This document shows positions 19,251 through 27,675 of a stretch of DNA of 64,000 bases, in pieces; positions within the stretch are counted from its first letter, which is position 1; each line of letters opens with the position of its first letter. The notes beneath the pieces are model-generated. The model did not search any database. It had not been told where the DNA came from and saw only the letters and a program-made list of their open reading frames with translations. This stretch comes from Klebsiella oxytoca (GTDB lineage Bacteria > Pseudomonadota > Gammaproteobacteria > Enterobacterales > Enterobacteriaceae). The DNA lies in assembly GCF_009707385.1 (NCBI RefSeq), contig NZ_CP046115.1, forward strand, positions 1,364,001 through 1,428,000, in the 5' to 3' direction. The position numbers and the translations under genes were made by a program.

Positions 19251-20471
19251 TCATGATTTTTGGTGGTTATTAGGTAGAAATATTGTCAGAAAGCCGATAA
19301 GGGGCAGGAAGGCGCAGATTTTATAGACCAGTTCGATACTGGTATGGTCGGCTAAGAGCCCAAGCACCGCGGCTCCAAGGCCGCCCATTCCAAAGGCGAA
19401 ACCGAAGAACAAACCAGAAACCATGCCAATCCGCCCCGGCAATAGCTCCTGCGCGTATACAAGAATAGCGGAAAAGGCCGAAGCGAGAATAAAACCAATA
19501 ATCACCGTCAAAATGCCGGTCCACTCCAGTGATGCATACGGTAAAACAAGGGTAAAAGGCGCTACGCCAAGGATAGAGCCCCAAATTACATATTTACGCC
19601 CAATCTTGTCGCCAACAGGCCCGCCAATCACCGTTCCTGCCGCTACGGCAAAAAGGAAAGCAAACAGGTGAAACTGCGCGTTCTGTACCGATAATCCAAA
19701 TTTTTGCATCAGATAAAAGGTGTAATAGCTGCTGATGCTCGCCATATAGAAATATTTCGAGAAAATCAGCAGTAGCAGGATGCTTACCGCCAGAATGACT
19801 TTGTTTTTCGGCAGCGGGTTAACAATCACCGCTTTTGGTTTACCTTTATTCATGCGGTGCTGGGCGGCATACCAGCGGCTGATTTGCGCCAGCACGACGA
19901 TAGCCAGCAGCGCCGCCAGGACGAACCAGCCAACGTTACCTTTGCCATACGGCGCGATAATCAGCGCTGCAAGCAGCGGGCCTAATGAGCTACCAAAGTT
20001 GCCGCCCACCTGGAATATCGACTGCGCCAGGCCATGGCGTCCGCCGGAAGCCATACGCGCCACGCGTGAAGATTCCGGGTGAAATACCGAAGAGCCGGTA
20101 CCGACCAACGCGGCCGCCAGCAGAACCATGCCAAAGCTTCCCGAGATCGCCAGCAGCACCAGACCGCTGAGGGTAAAACACATGCCTATCGGTAGCGACC
20201 ACGGCATCGGGTGTTTGTCGGTCAGATAGCCGACAACCGGCTGGAGTAGCGATGAGGCCAGCTGGAAGGTGAGGGTAATCATACCGATCTGCACAAAGGT
20301 CAGAGAGAACTCAGCCTGCAGAAGCGGGTAGATAGCCAGAATTAGCGATTGGATCATATCGTTTAGCAAATGAGAGAGGCTGATGGCCCCGAGAATGCGA
20401 AACGAAGTGCGTGCTTTTTGCGGCGCAGCAGCAGGGCCGGATAAGGGTTGTGCGGTCTGATTCATTGCCAT
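19251..20471 (-). CDS. fsr: Fsr, MFS fosmidomycin efflux transporter
   Basis: Inner-membrane major-facilitator exporter that confers fosmidomycin resistance when over-expressed in E. coli. 406 residues, same length. Twelve predicted TM helices in two halves, with the MFS motif GYLTDKHPMPW after TM2 and GDKIGRKYVIWGS in the second half. GTGSSVFHPESSRVARMASGGRHG is the strongly conserved family segment. Divergent from ushA; followed by a stem-loop. Confidence 0.96.
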   Translation of the reverse strand: MAMNQTAQPLSGPAAAPQKARTSFRILGAISLSHLLNDMIQSLILAIYPLLQAEFSLTFVQIGMITLTFQLASSLLQPVVGYLTDKHPMPWSLPIGMCFTLSGLVLLAISGSFGMVLLAAALVGTGSSVFHPESSRVARMASGGRHGLAQSIFQVGGNFGSSLGPLLAALIIAPYGKGNVGWFVLAALLAIVVLAQISRWYAAQHRMNKGKPKAVIVNPLPKNKVILAVSILLLLIFSKYFYMASISSYYTFYLMQKFGLSVQNAQFHLFAFLFAVAAGTVIGGPVGDKIGRKYVIWGSILGVAPFTLVLPYASLEWTGILTVIIGFILASAFSAILVYAQELLPGRIGMVSGLFFGFAFGMGGLGAAVLGLLADHTSIELVYKICAFLPLIGFLTIFLPNNHQKS

Positions 20472-20634
20472 AGGTTCACTTAAGTTTTTTTTATAGAGGA
20501 TGCAGGTGGAATTATTATCTGTCTAACATACCTGTCGCTAAGGTTTGAAGGAAGTCGCAATTCTGAAAACATAGTTGTCTAATTCACCAACTCGCTATAC
20601 TTTCGGCACTTGTTACTTCGTCAGGGAGAGAAAT

Positions 20635-22287
20635 ATGCACTTTATTAAGCGAGGCGTTGCGCTGGCGTTATTCATGGCGTTATCGCTGGGGAGCCTGTCA
20701 GCACAGGCTTATGAGCAGGACAAAACCTATAAAATCACCATCCTGCACACCAACGATCATCATGGCCATTTCTGGCGCAGCGACTATGGCGAATATGGAC
20801 TGTCAGCACAAAAAACGCTGGTGGACGGAATTCGCAAAGAGGTGGCAGCAGAAGGCGGTAGCGTACTGCTGTTATCGGGCGGCGATATTAATACCGGCGT
20901 GCCTGAATCCGATTTGCAGGACGCTGAACCAGATTTTCGCGGCATGAATCTGATTGGCTACGATGCGATGGCGGTTGGCAATCATGAATTTGATAATCCG
21001 CTGAGCGTGCTGCGTCAGCAGGAAAAATGGGCTAAGTTCCCGTTCCTCTCCGCCAATATCTACCAGAAAAGCACCGGTGAGCGTCTGTTTAAGCCGTGGG
21101 CGCTGTTTAAACGCGGCGGGCTGAATATTGCGGTCATCGGCCTGACTACCGACGATACGGCTAAAATTGGCAATCCTGAGTACTTTACGGACATCGAGTT
21201 CCGTAAACCGGCGGAAGAGGCCAAACTGGTTATTCAGGAACTGCAGCAGAATGAAAAGCCCGATGTGATTCTGGCGACTACCCATATGGGCCATTATGAC
21301 AACGGCGCGCACGGTTCTAATGCGCCCGGCGACGTTGAGATGGCGCGCAGCCTGCCCACAGGTTCGCTGGCGATGATCGTCGGCGGCCACTCTCAGGATC
21401 CGGTATGCATGGCGTCTGAGAATAAAAAACAGGTAGATTACGTCCCGGGCAGCCCGTGTGCGCCGGACAAACAGAACGGAATCTGGATCGTGCAGGCTCA
21501 TGAGTGGGGGAAATATGTTGGCCGCGCCGATTTTGAATTCCGTAACGGTGAAATGAAGCTGGTGCATTACCAGCTGATCCCGGTCAACCTGAAGAAAAAG
21601 GTTACCTGGGACAACGGCGATAGCGAGCGCGTGCTCTACACGCCGCAAATCGCTGAGAATCCGCAGATGCTCTCCCTGCTGACGCCGTTCCAGAATAAAG
21701 GCAAAGCGCAGCTGCAGGTGAAAATCGGCAGCGTGAACGGGCATCTGGAGGGCGACCGCAGCAAAGTGCGTTTTGTGCAGACCAATCTGGGTCGCCTGCT
21801 GCTGGCGGCACAGATGGCGCGTAGCAATGCCGATTTTGCGGTGATGAGCGGCGGCGGGGTTCGTGACTCAATTGAAGCGGGTGATATCACATACAAAGAT
21901 GTGATGAAGGTGCAACCCTTCGGCAACGTGCTGGTGTATGTCGATATGAGCGGCAAGGAAGTGGCGGAGTATCTGACCGCCGTGGCGCAGATGAAACCGG
22001 ATTCTGGCGCCTATCCGCAGTTTGCCAACGTTGGTTTTGTCGCCAGAGACGGCAAGCTTAATGATTTGACTATCAAAGGCGAACCGATTGACCCGGCGAA
22101 AACGTACCGGATGGCGACGCTGAGCTTTAACGCCAGCGGCGGCGACGGCTATCCGCATATTGATACCAAACCCGGCTATGTGAATACCGGTTTTATCGAT
22201 GCCGAAGTGCTGAAAGAGTATATCCAGAAAAACTCACCGCTGGATACGGCAGCCTTTGAACCAAAAGGCGAGGTTAGCTGGCAGTAA
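20635..22287 (+). CDS. ushA: UshA periplasmic 5'-nucleotidase / UDP-sugar hydrolase
   Basis: Breaks down external nucleotides and UDP-sugars for salvage. The start at 20635 is preferred: AGGGAG precedes it, it opens directly on a 25-residue signal peptide (cleavage after SAQA), and it gives 550 residues, as in E. coli. Mature protein: calcineurin-type dimetal domain with HTNDHHG (Asp41, His43), GNHEFDNP and TTHMGHYDNGAHGSN, followed by the C-terminal 5'-nucleotidase domain with the substrate-binding FNASGGDGYP. Divergent from fsr; a REP pair follows. Confidence 0.98.
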   Translation: MHFIKRGVALALFMALSLGSLSAQAYEQDKTYKITILHTNDHHGHFWRSDYGEYGLSAQKTLVDGIRKEVAAEGGSVLLLSGGDINTGVPESDLQDAEPDFRGMNLIGYDAMAVGNHEFDNPLSVLRQQEKWAKFPFLSANIYQKSTGERLFKPWALFKRGGLNIAVIGLTTDDTAKIGNPEYFTDIEFRKPAEEAKLVIQELQQNEKPDVILATTHMGHYDNGAHGSNAPGDVEMARSLPTGSLAMIVGGHSQDPVCMASENKKQVDYVPGSPCAPDKQNGIWIVQAHEWGKYVGRADFEFRNGEMKLVHYQLIPVNLKKKVTWDNGDSERVLYTPQIAENPQMLSLLTPFQNKGKAQLQVKIGSVNGHLEGDRSKVRFVQTNLGRLLLAAQMARSNADFAVMSGGGVRDSIEAGDITYKDVMKVQPFGNVLVYVDMSGKEVAEYLTAVAQMKPDSGAYPQFANVGFVARDGKLNDLTIKGEPIDPAKTYRMATLSFNASGGDGYPHIDTKPGYVNTGFIDAEVLKEYIQKNSPLDTAAFEPKGEVSWQ

Positions 22288-22300
22288 CGTTTGAGCTCTT

Positions 22301-22392
22301 CCCCGGTGGCGCTGATGCTTACCGGGGCTACGGGTCTGAGCGTTTTGGGGTTTTGTAGCCCGGATAAGGCGCGTTAAGCGCCGCCTCCGGGA
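22301..22392. repeat. REP pair (BIME) after ushA
   Basis: Two imperfect palindromes: CCCCGGT...ACCGGGG (22301-22327) and TAGCCCGGATAAGGCG...CCTCCGGG (22356-22391). These are the common enterobacterial REP motif in opposite orientation, lying between the convergent ends of ushA and ybaK. Confidence 0.8.
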
Positions 22393-22417
22393 TTGTTCTC
22401 TGATGAATACCCGGGCA

Positions 22418-22921
<504 letters not shown>

Positions 22922-22984
22922 TTATGTGACATAAGCATACGCCCGACGGTTGTCTAAAAAATAGTATCATCTTGCGCAATAGTA

Positions 22985-23014
22985 TTGGCAGTGATGGTCA
23001 CTTTGAGCGACAAT
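22985..23014 (+). promoter_or_regulatory. Probable sigma-70 promoter of chiX
   Basis: TTGGCA (22985-22990), 18-base spacer, GACAAT (23009-23014), just before the expected 5' end of the ChiX RNA. Assigned by consensus match and position. Confidence 0.55.
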
Positions 23015-23017
23015 CAG

Positions 23018-23100
23018 ACGATCCGGGGCGCGAACTCCGGAATAATAATAATGATGAAATTCCTCTTTGACGGGCCAATAGCAATATTGGCCATTTTTTT
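23018..23100 (+). ncRNA. chiX: ChiX small RNA (MicM/SroB)
   Basis: Hfq-binding small RNA that silences chitoporin chiP and related mRNAs. It lies between ybaK and ybaP, as in E. coli. The 3' part is nearly identical: the single-stranded pairing region GAAATTCCTCTTTGACGG (23056-23073), then the terminator hairpin GGCCAATA-GCAA-TATTGGCC and seven Ts ending at 23100. The AT-rich linker AATAATAATAA is also kept. The 5' hairpin differs in sequence from E. coli but is still a hairpin (CCGGGG/CTCCGG, 23023-23040, with one G-U pair). The exact 5' end (23017-23021) is uncertain. The 3' end overlaps the ybaP stop codon on the other strand. Confidence 0.92.
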
Positions 23101-23893
23101 ACTTCAGCATGTCCGGCAGGTTTCCTTCCCCGTATAAATGTAGCGCCCCTACGGCAACCACGTAGCGCCCAGGCGGCAGCGCCAACAGCGCTTCTCGCCA
23201 GGCGAGGTTGCGCTGGTGCATCAGCACATCATACAGCGACTGGCTAAAAGTGGTGGGCAGAGCGGTTGCACCTTTTGACGGAGGCTGCTCCAGCCACCAG
23301 CCGATCATCACCTGCAGCAGACGCGCATTCGTACGCCAGTGGGTCAACGTATCCTCCAGCAGCGCCATACCGCCGTCGGGCAGATCCCGTAGCAGGGCAA
23401 TCTGGCTGTCTGCGCCCTCCAGCTCCATCACCCGAATATTGCTCGCCCGCGCTGCCATCAGCAGCTGATAATCAATACCGTAATCCGCCCTGAGCCCCAG
23501 CTGTTGCGCCTGAGTGGCCTGCAATACCATCGCCACCTGCCATAGCGGTTGACTATCGAACAGCGCGATAGACAGGCCCATTTCCCCAGCACGCTCTTCC
23601 AGCTCAGTAAGCAGGGATGTACTCAGGCGTTCCACCAGCGGCGGATAAGAGGGGAGATTACTGAACGGTGTTTCGTTGCCGGTAATATCCGCCTCAACGA
23701 TCAGCGCATCGGCCTGACGGATCTTTTTTAATAGCCTGGCGGGCGGCGGAGACATATCGCGGGTGCCCATATGAATACTGCCGACCAGATGCAGATAACG
23801 CTCGCCGGGGAGGGCTATATCCAGCGCGGGCCAGGAATAAGACGAGCCGACGGCGGCTTGCCACAGCGTTTTTATTCGGTTTAACAGGCCCAT
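23099..23893 (-). CDS. ybaP: YbaP, TraB/GumN-family protein
   Basis: 264 residues when started at 23893 (MGLLNRIKTLW), the E. coli length, with GGAG 5 bp upstream. TraB-domain hallmarks, suggestive of a Tiki-like metalloprotease fold, are LVGSIHMG near the N-terminus (His41) and YVVAVGALHLYGEGNLPDMLK at the C-terminus, each with a Gly-x-x-His type motif. Function in E. coli is unknown; related TraB proteins are proposed proteases. It lies 51 bp downstream of copA on the same strand, so read-through from the copper promoter is possible. Confidence 0.92.
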   Translation of the reverse strand: MGLLNRIKTLWQAAVGSSYSWPALDIALPGERYLHLVGSIHMGTRDMSPPPARLLKKIRQADALIVEADITGNETPFSNLPSYPPLVERLSTSLLTELEERAGEMGLSIALFDSQPLWQVAMVLQATQAQQLGLRADYGIDYQLLMAARASNIRVMELEGADSQIALLRDLPDGGMALLEDTLTHWRTNARLLQVMIGWWLEQPPSKGATALPTTFSQSLYDVLMHQRNLAWREALLALPPGRYVVAVGALHLYGEGNLPDMLK

Positions 23894-23944
23894 ACGTGCT
23901 CCATGAAGTGAAGGCTTCATGCTAGCGCGTATGGGATACAACAT

Positions 23945-26446
23945 CTACTCTTTCGGCTTAAAGCGCAGCAGACGGTTGGCGTTGCTGACGACGGTAATCG
24001 AAGATAACGCCATTGCGGCGCCCGCTACCACCGGGTTAAGCAGCGTTCCGGTCAGCGGCCACAGAATCCCGGCGGCAATCGGAATGCCCAGCGAGTTATA
24101 AACAAACGCGCCCAGCAGGTTCTGCTTCATATTGCGCAGCGTCGCCTTCGAGATTTCCAGCGCATCGGCAACGCCGTTAAGGCTGTGGCGCATCAGGGTG
24201 ATAGCCGCTGTCTCAATGGCAACATCGCTGCCGCCGCCCATGGCAATTCCCACATCGGCCTGCGCCAGCGCAGGCGCATCGTTGATACCGTCGCCGACCA
24301 TCGCCACTTGATGCCCCTGGCTTTGCAGACGCTTAATGGCGTCGGCTTTACCGTCCGGCAGAACCCCGGCAATCACCTCATCAATGCCCGCCTCTTTAGC
24401 GATAGCGTTGGCGGTGGTCGGGTTATCCCCGGTCAGCATGACCAGACGATAGCCCTGACGATGCAGCCTGGCTAACGCTGCTACGCTATCTTCCCGCAGC
24501 GGATCGCGAATGGCGAACAGCGCCGCCGCCTGACCATCTACCGCCAGCAGTACCGGCGTCGCGCCTTTTGATGCCTGGGCGGCCATTTCGCTTTCAATTT
24601 CAGCTGTCGCAACATTGTTCTCGTTAAGCAGCGCCTGGTTGCCGAGCAGCAGACGGTGGCCTTCGGCTTCACCGCTGACGCCCAGCCCGCGCAGGGTGCG
24701 GAAGTGACTTATCGTCGGCAGCCGGTCGTTAGCGGCTTTATCAAGGATTGCCCGCGCCAGCGGGTGGCTGGAGCCTTGCCCCAGTGATGCCGCCAGACGC
24801 AGAACGGCAGTTTCATCCAGAGCGGCAAAGGTTTTTATCGCCACTACCTGCGGCTTCCCCTCGGTCAGGGTACCGGTTTTATCAAATACCAGCGTATCGA
24901 GCGTACTGGCACGCTGCAGCGCGTCGGCATCGCGAACCAACACGCCGTACTCCGCCGCCCGGCCGACGCCGGAGATAATTGACATCGGCGTTGCTAGTCC
25001 CAGGGCGCACGGACAGGCGATAATCAGCACCGTGGTGGCGATCACCAGGGTATAAACGATTTGCGGCGCCGGGCCGAAAAAGTACCAGATCGCGGCGCTG
25101 AACAGCGCAATCGCTACCACCGCCGGGACGAACACGGCGGAGATTTTATCTGCCAGTTGGCCAATTTCCGGTTTGCTGCTTTGTGCCTGGCGCACCATAC
25201 GGATGATGCGCGCCAGGGTTGTCTGGCTGCCGACGGCGCTGGCGGTAAACAGCACGCTGCCGTCCTGCACCACGGTCCCGGCGTGAACGGTGTCGCCGTT
25301 GCCTTTTTGCTGCGGTACCGGTTCACCGGTGAGCATTGCCTCATCAAACCAGGCCTCGCCCTGGCTAATCACGCCATCGACCGGAACGCGATCGCCGGTG
25401 GTCAGGCGCAGGGTCATTCCTGCCTGCACCTCAGCTAGCGGAACATCTTTTTCGCCTTCGTCGGTGACCACCTTCGCCGTCGGCGGAGTTAAATCGAGCA
25501 GTTTTTCCAGCGCTTTGGAAGAACGCTGGCGCGCGCGGGCTTCCAGCATATGACCGAGGTTAATCAGGCCAATAATCATTGCGCTGGCTTCATAATAGAG
25601 GTGGCGGGCTTCCATCGGGAACCACTGCGGCCACAGGTTGACGCTCATCGAATAAAGCCAGGCGACGCCGGTACCCAGCGCCACCAGCGTGTCCATGGTC
25701 GCGGTGCCGTTTTTCAGGCTTTTCCACGCGCTGCGGTAGAAGTGTCCGCCAGCAAATACCATTACCGCCAAAGTGATAAAGCCGATAACCAGCCATAGCG
25801 AACGATTGTCATCGCTGACCATCATATTGTCGCCGATCATCCCCCAGCCCATCACCGGGATCCCGACCAGCAGGGCGACGATAGCCTGCCAGCGGAAGCG
25901 TTTCATGGTGGCAACGGCGGTTTCCTGCTGGCGCTCACGGCGTTTAAGATCGTCTTCAATGGCCTCTGCGCCGTAGCCTGCTTTCTCTACCGCCTGGACT
26001 AATTCTGCGGCGGACGCGCTGCCCATAACCAGCGCAGTGCGTTCCGCCAGGTTGACCCGCGCCTGCGAGACCCCCGGTACCGCCGCAAGCGCGTTTTGTA
26101 CCCGGGAAACACAGCTGGCGCAGCTCATGCCGTTGATTAACAGCTGCTGGCTGTCATCCTGGTCATGGGCTGCCGGAAGCTCAGAAGTGGCCGCTGTCAG
26201 TGCTTCCGACGGGATTGATGATTCTGCCAGCGGTTTAGCCTTTGGGTGGCTGAGCTCCGCGCCGTATCCGGCCTGTTTAATGGTCTCAATCAGCGCTTCC
26301 GCGCTGGCGCTGCCCGTTACGTGGGCTTCGGTGATGGTCACTTCCGCCTGCTCAACGTCGGGACGTTGTTCCAGACTCTCTTTTACCCGTTTAACGCAGT
26401 GGCCGCATGAGAGGCCATCAAGCGCGAGGTCGATAGTGTTAGACAT
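23945..26446 (-). CDS. copA: CopA Cu(I)-exporting P1B-type ATPase
   Basis: Pumps Cu(I) from the cytoplasm. 833 residues (E. coli 834). Two N-terminal metal-binding domains (GLSCGHC, Cys14/Cys17; GMSCASC, Cys109/Cys112) precede eight TM helices with the CPC metal site ([12 protein letters not shown]). The phosphorylation site [11 protein letters not shown] motif (SSHPLARAI), and hinge [22 protein letters not shown] are all intact. A frameshift site after the first domain should also give the CopA(Z) chaperone. Divergent from cueR behind a CueR-type promoter. Confidence 0.98.
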   Translation of the reverse strand: MSNTIDLALDGLSCGHCVKRVKESLEQRPDVEQAEVTITEAHVTGSASAEALIETIKQAGYGAELSHPKAKPLAESSIPSEALTAATSELPAAHDQDDSQQLLINGMSCASCVSRVQNALAAVPGVSQARVNLAERTALVMGSASAAELVQAVEKAGYGAEAIEDDLKRRERQQETAVATMKRFRWQAIVALLVGIPVMGWGMIGDNMMVSDDNRSLWLVIGFITLAVMVFAGGHFYRSAWKSLKNGTATMDTLVALGTGVAWLYSMSVNLWPQWFPMEARHLYYEASAMIIGLINLGHMLEARARQRSSKALEKLLDLTPPTAKVVTDEGEKDVPLAEVQAGMTLRLTTGDRVPVDGVISQGEAWFDEAMLTGEPVPQQKGNGDTVHAGTVVQDGSVLFTASAVGSQTTLARIIRMVRQAQSSKPEIGQLADKISAVFVPAVVAIALFSAAIWYFFGPAPQIVYTLVIATTVLIIACPCALGLATPMSIISGVGRAAEYGVLVRDADALQRASTLDTLVFDKTGTLTEGKPQVVAIKTFAALDETAVLRLAASLGQGSSHPLARAILDKAANDRLPTISHFRTLRGLGVSGEAEGHRLLLGNQALLNENNVATAEIESEMAAQASKGATPVLLAVDGQAAALFAIRDPLREDSVAALARLHRQGYRLVMLTGDNPTTANAIAKEAGIDEVIAGVLPDGKADAIKRLQSQGHQVAMVGDGINDAPALAQADVGIAMGGGSDVAIETAAITLMRHSLNGVADALEISKATLRNMKQNLLGAFVYNSLGIPIAAGILWPLTGTLLNPVVAGAAMALSSITVVSNANRLLRFKPKE
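26235..26446 (-). CDS. copA: CopA(Z) copper chaperone, -1 frameshift product of copA
   Basis: The heptamer C-CCA-AAG lies at codons 68-69 of copA (plus-strand 26240-26246). After a -1 slip the ribosome reads CCC AAA GGC and then TAA (26235-26237), giving a 70-residue protein that is just the first metal-binding domain with a C-terminal Gly. This is the arrangement known in E. coli, where the product acts as a cytosolic copper chaperone. The sites are seen; frameshifting in this organism is inferred. Confidence 0.75.
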
Positions 26447-26511
26447 AAATAACTCCTGAATAATTTCCGGCTAATGATTGACCGAACACACTCTTTCATC
26501 GAGTATTAGCA

Positions 26512-26542
26512 AGGTTAAACCTTCCAGCAAGGGGAAGGTCAA
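26512..26542 (-). promoter_or_regulatory. copA promoter with CueR operator
   Basis: On the minus strand: -35 TTGACC (26542-26537), a 19-base spacer holding the dyad CCTTCC...GGAAGG, and -10 TAACCT (26517-26512). The over-long 19-bp spacer with an internal dyad is the signature of MerR-family activated promoters and agrees with the E. coli copA promoter. Confidence 0.85.
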
Positions 26543-26551
26543 GGGGGAAAC

Positions 26552-26962
26552 ATGAATATTAGCGATGTGGCGAAAAAAACCGGCTTAACCAGTAAAACAA
26601 TTCGTTTTTACGAGGAGAAGGGGCTGGTGACGCCGCCGCTGCGTAGTGAAAATGGCTACCGTACCTACAGCCAGCAGCATCTGGATGAACTGACCCTGCT
26701 GCGCCAGGCGCGTCAGGTAGGGTTTAATCTGGAAGAGTGTCGCGAGCTGATATTCCTGTTCAACGATCCGTCGCGGCACAGCGCCGACGTGAAACGCCGG
26801 ACGCTGGAAAAAGTGGCGGAAATTGAACGCCATATCGCCGAATTACAAAGCATGCGTTCGCAGCTGCTGGCGCTGGCGGATTCCTGCCCGGGCGATGACA
26901 GCGCGGATTGCCCGATAATCGATAATCTCTCGGGCTGCTGTCACCGTAAGGCGCAGGCTTAA
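26552..26962 (+). CDS. cueR: CueR, MerR-family Cu(I)-responsive activator
   Basis: Senses cytoplasmic Cu(I) and activates copA and cueO. 136 residues. N-terminal winged HTH ([25 protein letters not shown]), a long dimerisation helix around 75-107, and the metal loop with Cys112 and Cys120 ([10 protein letters not shown]), the Cu(I)-binding pair. The tail has a CCHRKAQA Cys-Cys-His end as in E. coli. Divergent from copA; its stop overlaps the stop of the convergent DUF3142 gene. Confidence 0.97.
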   Translation: MNISDVAKKTGLTSKTIRFYEEKGLVTPPLRSENGYRTYSQQHLDELTLLRQARQVGFNLEECRELIFLFNDPSRHSADVKRRTLEKVAEIERHIAELQSMRSQLLALADSCPGDDSADCPIIDNLSGCCHRKAQA

Positions 26963-27675
26963 CGCCGCGCCGGGTTGAGCATAAAGACCACCGTGCCGCG
27001 GTAGTAGGGGGAGTCATTCAACTGCATTTCCGCCTGCCGATTGCGACTGCCGTTTTGTACCAGCCCGAGTTTGAACGGGATACGCAGCCGGCTGAGCGCG
27101 GGGAGATAGTCCTGATAATTCGCCACCGTGTGGCGTCCTTGATAGCTTTGCACCACCAGTTCATCAACCGCAAGCGCGTTCAGTGTGGCGATATCGCCGG
27201 TTTTGGCCCAGTCCAGCAGGCCCGTTACCCCCAGGGCGAACTCAGGCGGCAGCTGCTGGCGTAGCTGTTGCAAAAATCGGGCGTAGTCGGCGAGCTGATG
27301 TGTGGCTGCGTCAAAATCAACCTGCAGACCCACCACCTGATTGCCAGCCGCCCGCCAGCGCTGCATCAGGCGTACGATCCGCGGCACAATCGTCTGCGGC
27401 ACATCAAGTGTGGTAAACCGGACGGTAAGCCAGATTGTGGGAAACGTCAGGCGGCTGACCGGCAGGCCGAGGCGCTGGAATATTACCTCGCCCGCACGCG
27501 TCAGCACCTCGCCCTGATGCAGATACACCGTCTGCGCGCTCTGCAGATCGTTGCTGGCTTTCACCCCGGACCACAGCCAGAAGGCAGAATGCTGGCGAGC
27601 ATCAACGCGCTCCGCCGCCAGCGCCGGCCCGGACAGCAGCGCGATTACCAGTAATATTTGAGTTTTTGTGCCCAC
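26959..27675 (-). CDS. DUF3142 secreted protein of unknown function
   Basis: 238 residues from a GTG at 27675 that overlaps the end of the upstream gene by 31 bp, with GGGAAG just before it. N-terminal signal peptide, cleavage near GPALAAE. The body looks like a TIM-barrel glycosidase-like fold: [26 protein letters not shown] resembles a barrel strand with an Asp pair, followed by [10 protein letters not shown] and ELVVQSYQG. This fits DUF3142; enzymatic activity is not known. E. coli K-12 has no gene here. The overlap with the TPR-like partner suggests joint translation. Its stop overlaps the end of cueR, convergently. Confidence 0.75.
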   Translation of the reverse strand: MGTKTQILLVIALLSGPALAAERVDARQHSAFWLWSGVKASNDLQSAQTVYLHQGEVLTRAGEVIFQRLGLPVSRLTFPTIWLTVRFTTLDVPQTIVPRIVRLMQRWRAAGNQVVGLQVDFDAATHQLADYARFLQQLRQQLPPEFALGVTGLLDWAKTGDIATLNALAVDELVVQSYQGRHTVANYQDYLPALSRLRIPFKLGLVQNGSRNRQAEMQLNDSPYYRGTVVFMLNPARR

